NCBI GenBank assembly: GCA_017590115.1 | Contig: JAGGNK010010225.1 | Location: 6,386,001-6,450,000 of the forward strand | Length of the DNA: 64,000 bases | Source of the DNA: Montifringilla adamsi | Taxonomy: Eukaryota > Chordata > Aves > Passeriformes > Passeridae | Direction: 5' to 3' | Shown: positions 14,701 to 26,500 of the stretch, piece after piece | Layout of the letters: every line of letters starts with the position of its first letter | Numbering within the stretch: position 1 is the first letter of the stretch | The notes under the pieces: model-generated | Databases searched by the model: none | Told to the model about the DNA's origin: nothing | Seen by the model: only the letters and a program-made list of their open reading frames with translations | Program-made: the position numbers and the translations under genes

Positions 14701-17552
14701 AATACTTAGTTGAAATAACTGGTAATTCTGATTTTAAATTGTACTTTGGTCTAAGATTTCAGGATTAAAAAAAAAGCCCAAGTGAGTTTTCATGAGGCAA
14801 CAGATAAGCTACAATAAGCCAGTACTAAGGCAGACATATGAAAACATTTTTTGCAAAAGAATTATGGCAACTGCAGACTCCATCATTCCTTGCTCACTAG
14901 TAAGTACTCCAGTTGACTCCAGAAGACCATCCACTAAGACCTAAGCCTCTTTACTATCAAACAATGCACAGTCTGACAAATTATATAAAAATAACAGAAT
15001 TAAAATGGGTTTGCAGCTGGGTAATATGTGGTTGTTCAGTCTACAGGCAATTAGATAAAATATGGTGTGCACACTGAGCTCCCATTTTATGCATAGCAGT
15101 ATTTTCCTCCTATTTTTAGAATTTCTGTGTTTCTAGACCTCTTTTAAAAAAGATTAAAAAGAGAGGCCTAGGGTTAGCCATCATTTCTAAGCTGACCAGG
15201 AGTATCTGTATATGTGTGTGTGTTTATTTCCTTTGCTGACTGAGGCAGCAGCCAGAATATGATGCAGATGTAACAGTACCTGTAGGAATTAAACTAGGAA
15301 AGACAGAAATAAGTAGCTTTATCTAAATGTATATAACAGGAACTCAGAAAATCTTCTGCAATAGTCTACATCTAGTTTGCAACACAAAAATGTGTAGGAA
15401 TGTGACTGCATGTTGTGTGGGCTTCATGTCTGCAATTTCATTTTCTCTACAGCATCTGCACAGAAAATTGTCATTTGAGCAACTCTGTTCAGATTAGTGC
15501 TTATTTCCTGGTAAACAATTACTTCAATCTAATTTATCTCATGAAATTTCTACAAAACTGCTTTGTACTAAAGCATTTTGAAAGTTTTTTATTAGGTCTC
15601 CTCCCAACCTTTTATTTTAGAAATTGTTGGCTTAACTACAGTGAAAAACTTTCTGGGAACATACTGATTACATTAAAATTTGTGACATAATAATTTAATT
15701 ACTTTTTTTTTCAGTAATATTCCAGCATTTTACATTTATTATTTACAATCATGACAAACGCCGCATTCTATTTCTATTGATTTAAATAGATCAGATTGAA
15801 AGAAATTTGGTCACCGTATTTAATTTTTCAAATGTTCTTAAATTTTTAAATATTTGTATTACAAAAAATAAACTAAAAGAACCATGGAACATCCATTAAA
15901 ACACAGTCTTTTTCAACATACTGGGTTTTTGCTTCCTCTTTCTCAATACAATCTCTAGTTCTTACCATGCCTATTGTATCTGTCTATAAATATAGAATAA
16001 CAATATAATATCTTTTTATTCTGATTTCTCCAATAAAACCGAGAGAAAATATTCTGAAAGGACAGAAAACCAGATGAAATTGTAGGAATGAAAAGCTGTA
16101 ACACTGGGCACTACAGTACAGTTGCAAAGCACGATAATAGAATGATAAAAGGTACCAAGATACAGAGGAACACAAGGAGAGAGAAGTGCAAAGATAACAG
16201 ACCTTGGAGAATTCTGCCTCTGTTCCACTTTTCTGTCAGTCAAAAACCTTGTCATGTTTGAAGTTCACATCTGTAGCAGTTCAGCTGTCTTTCTATATCT
16301 CTTTACCATTTTCATGCCACTTACAGCTTTTGCTGGTGACAGATCTGTTTCAACTGTTCAAGTAAACATCAGGATGTTAGTAGCAAGCCAAGCTACAGAA
16401 ACAAAACATCCTCAAACCTTAGAAGCCATTTTAATGTCAAATGTTATAATGTCATTTTGTCCATACAGTTATGATTTCAGTTGATCCTCATGAGTGTTTG
16501 TCATTCAAACCCCTCATTTCTTCAAAAGTAACTGCAGCCTCAGTGTGAGTAGATCTGTTACCAAAAGAAGCACCAAATGATGGTTGCAGGGTATTGCTTT
16601 ATTTCAGACCACTCTTTTTTTTTTGCCCTTGTTTTCTGTCTGGTGTTACCCACAGCATTTCCCACAAAGCATTTAAGTAATAAAGCACTCCTGCTTATTT
16701 TAATATGGGTAACATACCTAGAGCAGAACCAAATGGAGTACTGTGGGGTAATGGTGTTTGCTTCTTTGTCTATCCTTAGCTGTTATGGTTATATAACTTA
16801 TTACAACCCATCTTCCCCTGACTACCCTGTCTTGCTCTCTGTGGTGGACTAAAGTAAGTAAAAACTGTTTGTGCAGGACCTCTTGTGAGAGAACAAAGTG
16901 TCAATCTATACCTCTCTGTCTCCTACCAATGAACAATGATTAGCTCTTTGAAAGTCATTCACCCATGACCCAAACCTCCGTGACCTGACTGCAGCAACAC
17001 AACCCCAGCAGGAAGGAAAATTGCTTTTCCACACTTCACAAAAATCCTCCTTAACCGAATATTTCGATCTAGAGGAAAAGCTGGCTGTCAAGACATTTTT
17101 TCCCTACCCAGTACCAGTGTGCCACAGCCAATGTGCATGCCAAATGCTGCTATTAACTTCTTCAGTCCTCTGTCTTTCATCATGTTTTACCAGTGACTTT
17201 AGGAGCCAGTAAGGATTGTACACACTACTACAAAGTCTCAAATAAATACTTGTATGCAATATGTACATATAAAAGTAGTTGTGTTTAAAGAGAAAGGTCT
17301 GCTTTAACCCCAGGTTTACCCATAAAAACCAAGGCCCTCTCCACTGACACAACAGCACCTAGAGAGAGAAGGTATGCAAGAGTAGGAAGCTGGTGGCACT
17401 CTGTTCCATCAGGATCCAGGATTTCTGCACTCATTATCATATGATTAACATTCACCTCTCAGATTATGGCAGGTGTATTAGCATTAAGAAAAGCTACACT
17501 AAAATATATTCTTGTATCCATGAATGAGTTTTCTTCCATTATGCCTGACAGT
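5781..17552. other. Intergenic DNA, no gene seen
   Basis: About 11.8 kb of AT-rich sequence without a supportable coding exon, RNA gene or recognisable transposon. Open frames are short and of random composition. Isolated AATAAA hexamers occur (for example near 11547) but with no gene upstream of them. Confidence 0.55.
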
Positions 17553-17583
17553 ATCATCATCATAATCATCATCATTATCATCA
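17553..17583 (+). repeat. (ATC)n trinucleotide repeat
   Basis: An imperfect ATC/ATT microsatellite. It creates a poly-isoleucine stretch in an open frame at 17466-17888, which explains that frame as low-complexity noise rather than a gene. Confidence 0.85.
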
Positions 17584-17796
17584 AGCTCCACTATGCAGGT
17601 CATTTTTGCCTTTGTCTCTTTATGCTACAATTCTACCAGTGGCATGTTCTACTACTGAGCTATTTATTCATCAGGACAAACTGGGTAGTAACTGGTGGAA
17701 AGCCATATATTTGTATAAACAGTAGAACGAAAAGAAATAGTGTTGTCAGTAAATATTCAATGGCTAAAAAAACTCTAAAAAACAAAAAACAAACAA

Positions 17797-17820
17797 CCCC
17801 CCACCCCGCCACCCCACCCC
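17797..17820 (-). other. C-run cluster, possible G-quadruplex on - strand
   Basis: Four runs of four or more C lie within 24 bases, separated by one to four bases and embedded in A-rich DNA. The - strand therefore reads as four G4+ runs with very short loops, the classical intramolecular G-quadruplex pattern. No gene adjoins it. Confidence 0.6.
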
Positions 17821-20800
17821 AAAAAAAAAAACCTTCAAAGCTTAAAAAGAAAAAAGTTTACTGCCTGGTAACCTTGAAGCAGTGCTAAGCTTCATTTCGA
17901 TAATGTGAGACAGAGGTTTGTTGGAGACTTGGGGATAGAAAATTTGATGGGGAGAAGGTTGCTTCTGACTGCATGCTCTGGAACTGCTGTGTACTGGAGA
18001 AAGTCAGGGTTCTGGTGTACTGACAGGTGGCACAATGATAAATTAAGGTACATACTGAACAGAAATGTTGAGAAAATGTTTAACATTTAATTTACACTTT
18101 TGACACATTATTCCTCTTTGCTTATTAGACCATTTAGTTTCAAGATTTCAGATCAGCACTTATATTGTTGCATACTGCTATGGATTAAGACATTCTTTTG
18201 GGAATCTGGCACTGAAAGGAAAGATTTGGTGGCTACTCAGATATGTATAATTCAGAGTGTCTAAAGTGGAAGACAGCTGCATCTGATGCATGTAATTATC
18301 ACTGCATATATTTTTGTCTCTGGAATATTTCTCATGAACAGATCAGGATACTTGTTAATCTTTCACATCCTTACTTAAACTGATTAATAATTGAAAACAT
18401 TTTAGAATTAGTTAGAACACAAAGATTTATGTATATATATATGCATTTAGAACAATTTAGAATACATATTTACATCAAACAGACACTGATACAACTAATG
18501 TAGGAATGCTGATTTATAGATAATTAATTTTAGCTTAATGAAACCCATGTTGCCTCATGCTTCAATTAACTCAGGCTTCTTTTCCTCTTATATTTGTGAT
18601 TTTGCTTGTAAGTAGAACAAAGTTATTTCTGAGAAAAAAAAAATTAGCATTGTAATTAGAAAGTGGTTATGGATAACTTAGAATAGAGAATGTAATACTA
18701 ATAACATATTCTAAAATAGGAATAGTCTGAACTTTAGCAACTAATGGCTGTAATTTGATATATCTTTCTGAAATGCAAAAGAAATAGCACATAGGGACAT
18801 ACATAAAAATAATGACACTCAAAAAATGCTCACAGTTCTTTTTAACCTTGCCAAAGGACAAATATCAATTATCTGGTTGTTAAGATCTTCTCAGGTCATT
18901 ATTCCTACAGGATTTTTAGCCAAACTTGCTCAAACTAGTACACCTTATTTGCTCAAATATGTTTGTGCCCACTTCTTCAAAAAACATTTGCTGCTTTTCT
19001 GTTTTCAGGAAGAAGAGTGTGCATCAGCATCTTGCAGTTCCCACACGTCAAATATTCTTAGACTCCTGTCAGGATACTTCCAAGACAATGATAGCTACAA
19101 ACACCCTACTCCAAGCTGATCAGAGCTGAACAGTTTGAAGGCAGCTCACAAATGAGCCATCCAATGACCAAACACTGCAAGGCAGCATCAGTGTGCATGT
19201 CAGAGCAAATGAGAACAGAGCTGACTCAGCAAGACATAAATGATCTTCCCAAACCCCAAAGGTAATGGAAAGCAAGACAGACCTGTGTCCCACTAATCAG
19301 TCTCTCTCTCTCTCTGCTAAGTGAAGGAAATACTGCTGGTGTGTTAAGAGCCACTTCTAAGGATGCCCTCCAACAGGACACTTGCAGGATTCACTAATTT
19401 GGTACTGCACATAACAGTATATTGTATACACTTTTCCTTTTGTCCACACAGTATGCACTGCATTCCATACATTGTGATTTCCAGCTCTGTACCTCTTTGT
19501 GGTAGAGGTAGCAAAATATGAGTCATATCTACCATCCTATCTCAGCAACTCTGATGGTTGACACCAGACAGTACCAACATCACCACTGTGGTTGTCTGAT
19601 GTAGGCTTGGACGTGGAGGAGCTGAAAAGATGGGTGGGGTATTTAAGTTGGGTATCAGGAGGTTACCCAGCTGTCTGCATCAACAAAAGCTTGCCATGGA
19701 TCACCACATCATGGCTGCTCTTCTGTGCCCTACTAGTGCTCATCAGAAATGAGTGAAAAAGTAAATACAGCAAGTCTAAATATCTGTTCTTATAGAGCCA
19801 TACACTTCATCCTGTTATTGAAACCAGTAAGAGTTTTAAAAATATTTTCAATCGATTATTATCAATGTCTCTCATAAGCATTCACTCAAAAAGTTTAAAA
19901 TCCATTTATTTGAAGACATTGGTTTTGGTAGCAATAGAAGCAACTTATTTAAATTTGCACAGGATATTTAATATCTGATTGTTTACTTACTTGGGTAAAA
20001 ACAACTTTCTAACTTTGAGCCCTAACAGAATGTATTGGATATCACCATGTAATATCACACTCAGACAACTCTGATAAGAAGTACCCAGAACTCTCCCAGA
20101 ATCATGGCTCTGATTCCTGTAATTTGCTGTCATTATATGAAGCAACTCTTGCCTTGCAATGCAAGACAATAAATATGAGAGCAAATCTTTCCATACTGCA
20201 ATTCCAGTCGCAGCAGCAGCTGTTTTGCCACATGAGTACACCCGCTAGAAATAAACTAAAATCCACAGCAAGTCTGGCAGCAATGACAGCATCAATCTTT
20301 ATAGAGGAAAACGTGAAATTGCTTACAGCAAAGATTCAGTTGAGCTAGAAAAATTCACTACTTGGAATCCTCCGCTATAAATAAGTAAAATAATACAGAG
20401 GGTGTAGCCTGCAAATAATCTAATAGAAACAAAACTGTCTAGAGATGAGACTAATGCACAAAGGAGCACACCTCAGTAACAGTCAAAATGTGATTATCAG
20501 GATGCAAAAATTCAAATACAGGAAATAAAAGATAATCTGCAGAAAGATTCCAAAGTGTTTCTGAAAGAGCTGTAACAAAACTGATGGAAATAATAGAATG
20601 AAAAAAAAGGTGATATAAGTATACTCAGGACAAAAAAAAAAATTAATGAAGCATAGCACTTATATTACAATGAGAAAAGCATTATTTTTTAATCAAAACA
20701 GGATTCAATCACAATCAGTTTATTTGTGTCAAGCTAATAAATGGCTAATAGATAAAAGACCTTATCAGCATTGCTGGGAACTATTAATTGCTACTTGGCC

Positions 20801-21949
20801 AAATGCAAAACACCTGCTGCCTTTAAGCAAGACAAAGTCTGTAGGGAAAGGTATTGCTTTGGGTTAGAATAGCTGTGCCTAGCTGGGAAAAAAGAAAAAA
20901 AAAAAAAAAAGCTGAAAAACAACCCAGCAGCTGAGTTCAACTATGTTTAGAGACAGAGAGATTTGCAATGCTCCAGGTGACACAGTTTGCTGCAGCTGAG
21001 TGGAGGAGTGTGCCCAATTATGACCTTTAAAACAGTGAGAGGCCTGAGGGAAGGGGGTGTGAAGCCAATCATACAATAGCAGAAAACCAGCATTTCTACA
21101 GACTATGTGATTCTTGATGTCCAGAAGGCCTCTGTTTTTCTTCTGGTTTGGCAGGGGAGGGATAGAGGGGAAGAGAAACTGAGGAGGTTTGGGGTTTTTT
21201 GGTTGCTTGGTTGGGTTTTAAATAAAAATCTTTCTTTTTCCTCCAAGCCTGTGAAGTTTTGTTTTGTTTCGTTTTTTGGGGCTGGAAGGATGGGTGGGTA
21301 AATGTTACTTAGGTTCATCAAGCAGATAAGAAAGAAAAAAAAAAACAAACATGTAGTGAGAAACTAAGATTGTGGGCTGCTGTGATTTTGTGTGTTACTA
21401 GTAAGTGGATCTATAACGTGTGCAAATTGCTCATAGTTTTTCAGGCTGAATCCTAAAGAAAATATGAGTTTTTTACACGATTTCATGTCTCCAAAGCGAA
21501 TGGTCAGACTGCATCCAGGGCTGGGTTTGCAGGACAACTTGTCTGCTAACAGGAATGCAACACCAGCTTTAATAGTATCTATTGATGAAGTAGGAGAGAA
21601 AGTTAAATGTTCATTTATACTACTGCAAAACTACATAAGTGAGGCCTTCAAGGCTGAACTCGAAAAATTACATGACTTTGCAAGGAGTGAGAAAGGACAA
21701 AAGCACAAACATTATGGTTTCTGTCATGATCCATGAGAACTGTTCAAGTTAGAAATCAGATTGCTACAACACATCCAAGCTGTAATGAATAAATAGGAAT
21801 AGCTGTAAGACAAGAAAAACAAAGTGTAGCAGCTATGAAACGCTGATTTAACAGACTAGAGAATACCATTTATTCTGCTAATAAGCCATCATTTAGCTGA
21901 TTTTTTTTCCCTCCCATTTCCCTCAGTGGTTAGTCAAGGTTCAGCAAGC
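17821..21949. other. Intergenic DNA, no gene seen
   Basis: Contains short homopolymers (A-run near 20890-20909), a short (TC)n run at about 19300-19315 and (TA)n near 18430, but no coding exon, RNA gene or recognisable repeat family. It ends where a possible LTR remnant begins upstream of the SGO1 promoter. Confidence 0.5.
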
Positions 21950-22260
21950 CGTGGTAAAGATGCGTATAAGCACACAGAAATGCAAGTTCCCTCACGCTTG
22001 TCAGGAAAATCCACAAATGCCAGAGAGGTTTATATCCAAAAAGGAGACAGAGTCCTCTAACTTTATTCTAATAAAGAGTCCACCGGGACACACAGACACA
22101 GGCTTTTCTCTCCCGAGGTTTTGGGGGGGGCACAGCCTCCTTTTATCCTAAACTCCCGGCCACACGTTGCCCTCTTCCCTTCCCCATTTGTGAGGCACTA
22201 GGAAGGTACAGCCTTCCCGACCCGCCTGCCACACATTCCCTCCTTGCACCTACTATTTCA
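21950..22260. mobile_element. Possible ERV LTR remnant upstream of SGO1
   Basis: The segment is richer in GC than the DNA to its left. It contains CTTTATTCTAATAAAG (22061-22076), which gives an AATAAA signal on both strands, followed by a G-run and C/T-rich blocks of the kind seen in avian ERV LTR R/U5 regions. I could not define TG...CA ends or a target-site duplication, so the call rests on composition and a vague family resemblance. It could equally be ordinary promoter-flanking DNA. Confidence 0.3.
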
Positions 22261-22563
22261 CCCCAAAGTTTAGCTACTCGGGTTTGTGCAGACCCTTGTT
22301 TGTTCCACAAGCCAAGCTGCCTGGGCTCTGCAACAAACCTGCTGCCCGAAGTTAGAGACACCAGCACCCAATTCAGAGACCTCAACACCCACACCTTCAC
22401 CCATCAAATCGTTTGTAAAGACATTGGCTTTCCTCTCGCGCTTGTCATATACTTCACGGCCTGCCTGGCCTTGAGTAACTCTCACAGCGCAACTTTCACA
22501 GAGCATGAGAGGTCATCCTGCTACTGCTGCAAGAAGCGACCACAAGCAACAAAGCACCACAAG

Positions 22564-22602
22564 TTAAGGAGTTTAATTAAGGAGTTAAATTAAGGAGTCA
22601 AA
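22564..22602 (+). repeat. 3 x 13 bp tandem repeat upstream of SGO1
   Basis: Three consecutive 13-mers of pattern TTAAGGAGTYWAA (22564-22576, 22577-22589, 22590-22602) differ by one or two bases. They sit about 140 bp upstream of the CCAAT box, just outside the CpG island, so repeated protein binding is possible but unproven. Confidence 0.85.
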
Positions 22603-22639
22603 TCTCCCGGACCTGCCGATTAACCCCTGGTTATTGACC

Positions 22640-23260
22640 CCACCGCTGCCCCGCGGTTACTGACGCGCCTCCGGACGTGGGCGGGGCCAGACGCGGCTGC
22701 GCGCGGCGCTCGCGGCGTGACGCGAGCCTCGGGGCGCACCAATGGGAGGCGGCGGCGGTGGGGTTTGAACGGCGCGTGGTGGCGGCGGCGAGCGCGGGTG
22801 GTGCCGCCCTGCGGGGCCCAGCGGCCGCTGCTGCGCTTCCCGGGCGCGGCCGGAGCGGGCACAGCCGGGCCGCGGGGAGACGGGGGAGCAGCGAGCTGCG
22901 GGACGAGGGAAAATCCGGGCCGCTGCTGCACCCGGATCCGTGCGGGCCCTTCCGCCTCCGCCGGGGGCTCGGGCGGTCGCAGCCGGTCGCGGGGAGGGGC
23001 CCGGCTCTGCGCTCGCCCTTCCGAGGAGGTACGGCCGGCCGGTGCGGGGTGCTGGGGCGCTGTGCCTGCACTCAGAGGAGCCGGGGCCCGGCTGCCGGCG
23101 CCTCGGGAGAGCTCTTGGCTCCTGCCCCGGTGTTTAAAGCCCTGCCCGGCCCTGCCGCGGGCACCGAGCGTTTCAGCTCAGGCACCGCGCGGTCGGGACT
23201 GCGGCCTCGCTGCAGCAGCTGCGGTGAGAACGGCCAGAGCTGCCTGTCTTTTCCTAGCTG
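22640..23260 (+). promoter_or_regulatory. CpG island promoter of SGO1
   Basis: About 620 bp of very GC- and CpG-rich DNA in an otherwise AT-rich window, ending shortly before the SGO1 start codon. It contains a CCAAT box, a CHR-like element and many GC boxes and has no TATA box. The long open frames through it on both strands are a by-product of GC richness: none is in frame with the SGO1 ATG and none resembles a protein. Divergent transcription from such an island would be usual but cannot be read from sequence. Confidence 0.88.
22739..22769 (+). promoter_or_regulatory. CCAAT box and CHR-like element
   Basis: CCAAT lies at 22739-22743 and TTTGAA, the cell-cycle genes homology region consensus, at 22764-22769. 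A CDE-like GGCGG lies at 22754-22758, five bases before the TTTGAA; four bases is usual. G2/M genes controlled by NF-Y and by DREAM/MMB-MuvB typically carry this combination near the start site. Since SGO1 is a mitotic gene the assignment is sensible, but it is motif-based. Confidence 0.55.
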
Positions 23261-23337
23261 TGGGTCTTGGCTGTGTGTGTACCTCCGCTTAAACCTGCCC
23301 CGAGCTTTACTCGTCTGTCCCTGTGCCTTCTCTTTAG
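23224..23337 (+). other. SGO1: Candidate 5' UTR intron of SGO1
   Basis: A good donor (CG|GTGAGA) is followed 114 bases later by a pyrimidine-rich acceptor ending TCTTTAG|G. Removing it gives a noncoding first exon and places the start codon in exon 2, as in mammalian SGO1. The transcription start is not visible, so the left end of exon 1 is unknown. Confidence 0.5.
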
Positions 23338-23406
23338 GCGTTGAGGGCGCGTGGTGCAGCCCCAGCTTCGTGGGTTCCTCACACTTCCTACTTTTAAAGG
23401 GAGAAG

Positions 23407-23542
23407 ATGGCAGAAACCTCGAGGAAGTCCTTCAAAGACAGTCTGAGTGATATAAAACAGCGTATGAGAGAGAAAAGAACTCAGAAATGGTCAAGGCTGG
23501 GTAAAACTACCCAGTTCTCCACCGTAAAGGCCAAAAGAGCAA
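23407..23542 (+). CDS. SGO1: SGO1 first coding exon, residues 1-45
   Basis: Encodes the basic, helical N-terminus. It ends one base into a codon at a strong GTAAGA donor. The next exon supplies the remaining two bases. Confidence 0.94.
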
Positions 23543-26500
23543 GTAAGATCCTTAAATATCTTAGGATTTATAATTTGTTTTTTTTCTTTTCAATCCCATT
23601 TGAAACACTTGCTGTTGCATTGCAGCCAACAACTCCAACAAAATGAAGATCATTCAAGCAAACAACAGAGATCTGGCTCTGTCCTTGCAAGAACACAAGC
23701 TCAAACTGAGGGAAGCTGAAGCTACCATTCTTCAGCTAAGGAAAGATTATCACATTTTAAAGGCTCAGATGTTTGACTTGCAAAGAAATCATAGATTCCA
23801 GCAAGAACAACGACATGTGGAGGTATTTTTAATAACTATATCAGCTGGTGAAGCTGAACATCAGAATCTGTACCAATGCATTGGCAGATATTTTTATGAT
23901 CTTAAATGTTTCATAAAACATTAACTCAGCATGTTCAATGGGGTTTTTTTCACCTGGCTTGGTATGCTGGTTTGGATACCTTGGCAAATGGTAATGAAAT
24001 TTTTTTCTCATTTACTTAAAGTAAGAAAGATTTTATGTTTACTCTTAGTTAACAAAAATTAAAGTCTATTTTCTGTGAATTTTGTGGGGACCTTATCACA
24101 TATGAAGGCACCTGACAGAGGTTGCTTCAGATTTTAGTTATAATGCTGATGAGTTTGTAGTTGGTACTAGAGTATGATAGTAACAGTGTCACTGTCCTTC
24201 CTTTGTCCATTAGACCCGACTGTCAGCCTTGAATGGGATAATTTCCAAAGTCTCTCAGAATTTACTGGACTCGGTCACTCTCCTTGGCCCAGCAAAGAAC
24301 TTGTGTTCCATAGACGTAGTAAGTGCCTTTTCCTCTTGAAGAGCAGTTCTTCTTCACTTCTTCCACCATAGATGCACACAGATTTTTAGAGGAAGGACTA
24401 GTCCTACAGTTCCCGGTATCTCAGGGGTGCACAGTGTGGGAGTGTGTCCGTAAGTTATAAGTGGGACTGAGGCTCTGCTAGGAGGTGGTTGGAGCACCCT
24501 GACTTTCTGGGGTTTTATGCACAGTTTCTTCTCCTGTCTGCTTGCTGTAGGATTGAGATGGGGATGAATGTGCTGATGTGCAGAGGCTGAGAAGGTGGCT
24601 GGCTAACACCCACAGCACTTGGTGTTAGCTACACAGAAAGAGAGTCAAGGGCCTCTTTGGTACTTCCTGGGGTAACTTGGCTGTTGTCTAAAATTTGGAG
24701 ATGGTGCAAGCTTGTTTCAGCCATTTAATCACAGTAAGATTTATTTTGTTGACAGAATCAAAGAGTGCTTTCTTCAGGTCCTGGAAACAGTTGCAGTGTC
24801 ACAGAATCAGCACATTCAATGTAAGTATCATTGATTAATGCCTGTCTGTGTTTGGAAAATCTGTTACAGGAAGTTTAATTTTCTGACTGGAAAAAGGGAA
24901 GCAACCCCCTGTAATGAAAACTGTTCCTTGTGTTAAACTCTATTGCTGTTTAGTAAATACTACCTTTGGTATTTTCTCTAGAGGACCTCTAAAGTGCATT
25001 CTTGAAGATGGTCCTGTACTTCCAAGTGGGATGGAAGCTGGTGGTGACAGAAATTCCTTGTCAAAGATCTGTGTGGAATCTGACAGTGACATTTCCTTTA
25101 CCAAAATTATTCCAAGTGAAGGTAACTAAATCAAAGTATCAGACATTGCTCTGTTTTTGAATTAGGAAAACAATGTGTGAGTACAAGTTTAAAGAATTGC
25201 TGCTTTTGAAGGAACTGGTAAGTAACTTTCTGCTTCTTGTCATAAAGGGGAAATAGTAATGCTGGTAAAATGTTTGAATGAAGATGTCCAGCAAATGGGG
25301 TGGAATTTGAAACTGCTTTACCTTATCTATAGCTGCAATCCAGTTTCATTATGTACCAAACAGTTCAACCAAGTAAAATTGCCCTTATACAGTCATTAGC
25401 ATTTATGAAATCAATAAAAACTTGCTAACAAAGCAAAATACTCAGGAAAATAAATGATCTGTAAATAACTTTCCAAAAGGAACAGTTCAGAGGAAAATAC
25501 TAGTGTTATATTACCTAACTTCTTTCTGCATGAAAGCTATATTAAATAGAGCTTATCACAATTGCCAAATTCTAGTTTATGAAGATCTGGAGAAAACCCA
25601 AAGAACAGTCTGAATTTTTGACAGGTTCAGAATTTTTGCACCAGATCTTAACATGGTTTTTCTGTCTGCCTTTAATATGACATTTTCTCTTCAACTACAA
25701 GGACAGCCATCTGATTTTCATCTGAACAACACAGAGCCAGAGCTGGAAAATGTTTCTTCAAGTGTCAAGTTTGGATTTGGTAGCGTGTTACCAAAAAGTG
25801 TATCCACCAGACGTCACTTTTCAACGATGAGGAACCCTGATGTAATTTGTACTGGACTCTTGGACCATTTAGAAGCACCTGATTCAGTAAAAGAACTTTC
25901 TGAACAGGATGAAATTAGGCTTGAGGAAAGTCTAGAGAAGTGTGCTACAGAAAATATAAATGCAGCTGTTCCTCACTTGAATGAAAGCAAGATCAATTCA
26001 GAGCTGGCGTTGAGGCAGAAAACTTCTGAAACTGCGCAGTTCAAATTAAAACGTAATTCTGATCTTAAACAACCAGAGTGTAAAAGCAGACAAAACCCTC
26101 AACGAAGGAAAGAAAAGCACCAGAAAGGAAAACTGGAATGGCCACTTACTTCCCAACAAAGACCAGGAAAACTGGGTAAAGAGGCTTCTAAAGAAAAACA
26201 GAATTTTTTGGGTGGTATCAGTGATGCTTATGACTTTCATTTGGAAGAGAGTGTCCATCTTACACCTTTTCGACAAAACAAGGTGAATGACAGTGATACT
26301 GAAGTGGAGGACGAAGAAGACTCAGCTGAAACCAATACCATTGAGTCAAGCAGTACTGCAGGTGACTCAGATGACAGCCTCTATGAGCCTTACAAGAGTA
26401 AACCAAAGAAAAGGCGAAGTTCAGTGGATGAGAGCCCTATGTTACCAATCCATCCAAGGCCAAGGTCTAAAAGATGTTTGGCACAGCATGAGCAAAAGCT

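Noticed and set aside
17466..17888. 140-codon + strand open frame
   Set aside because: It is built around the ATC microsatellite (poly-Ile) and the A/C-rich low-complexity tract. No protein resemblance.
22677..23450. Long open frames (up to 257 codons +, 146 codons -) through the CpG island
   Set aside because: They are caused by the scarcity of stop codons in GC-rich DNA. They are rich in Arg/Ala/Gly, out of frame with the SGO1 ATG at 23407, and match no protein family.
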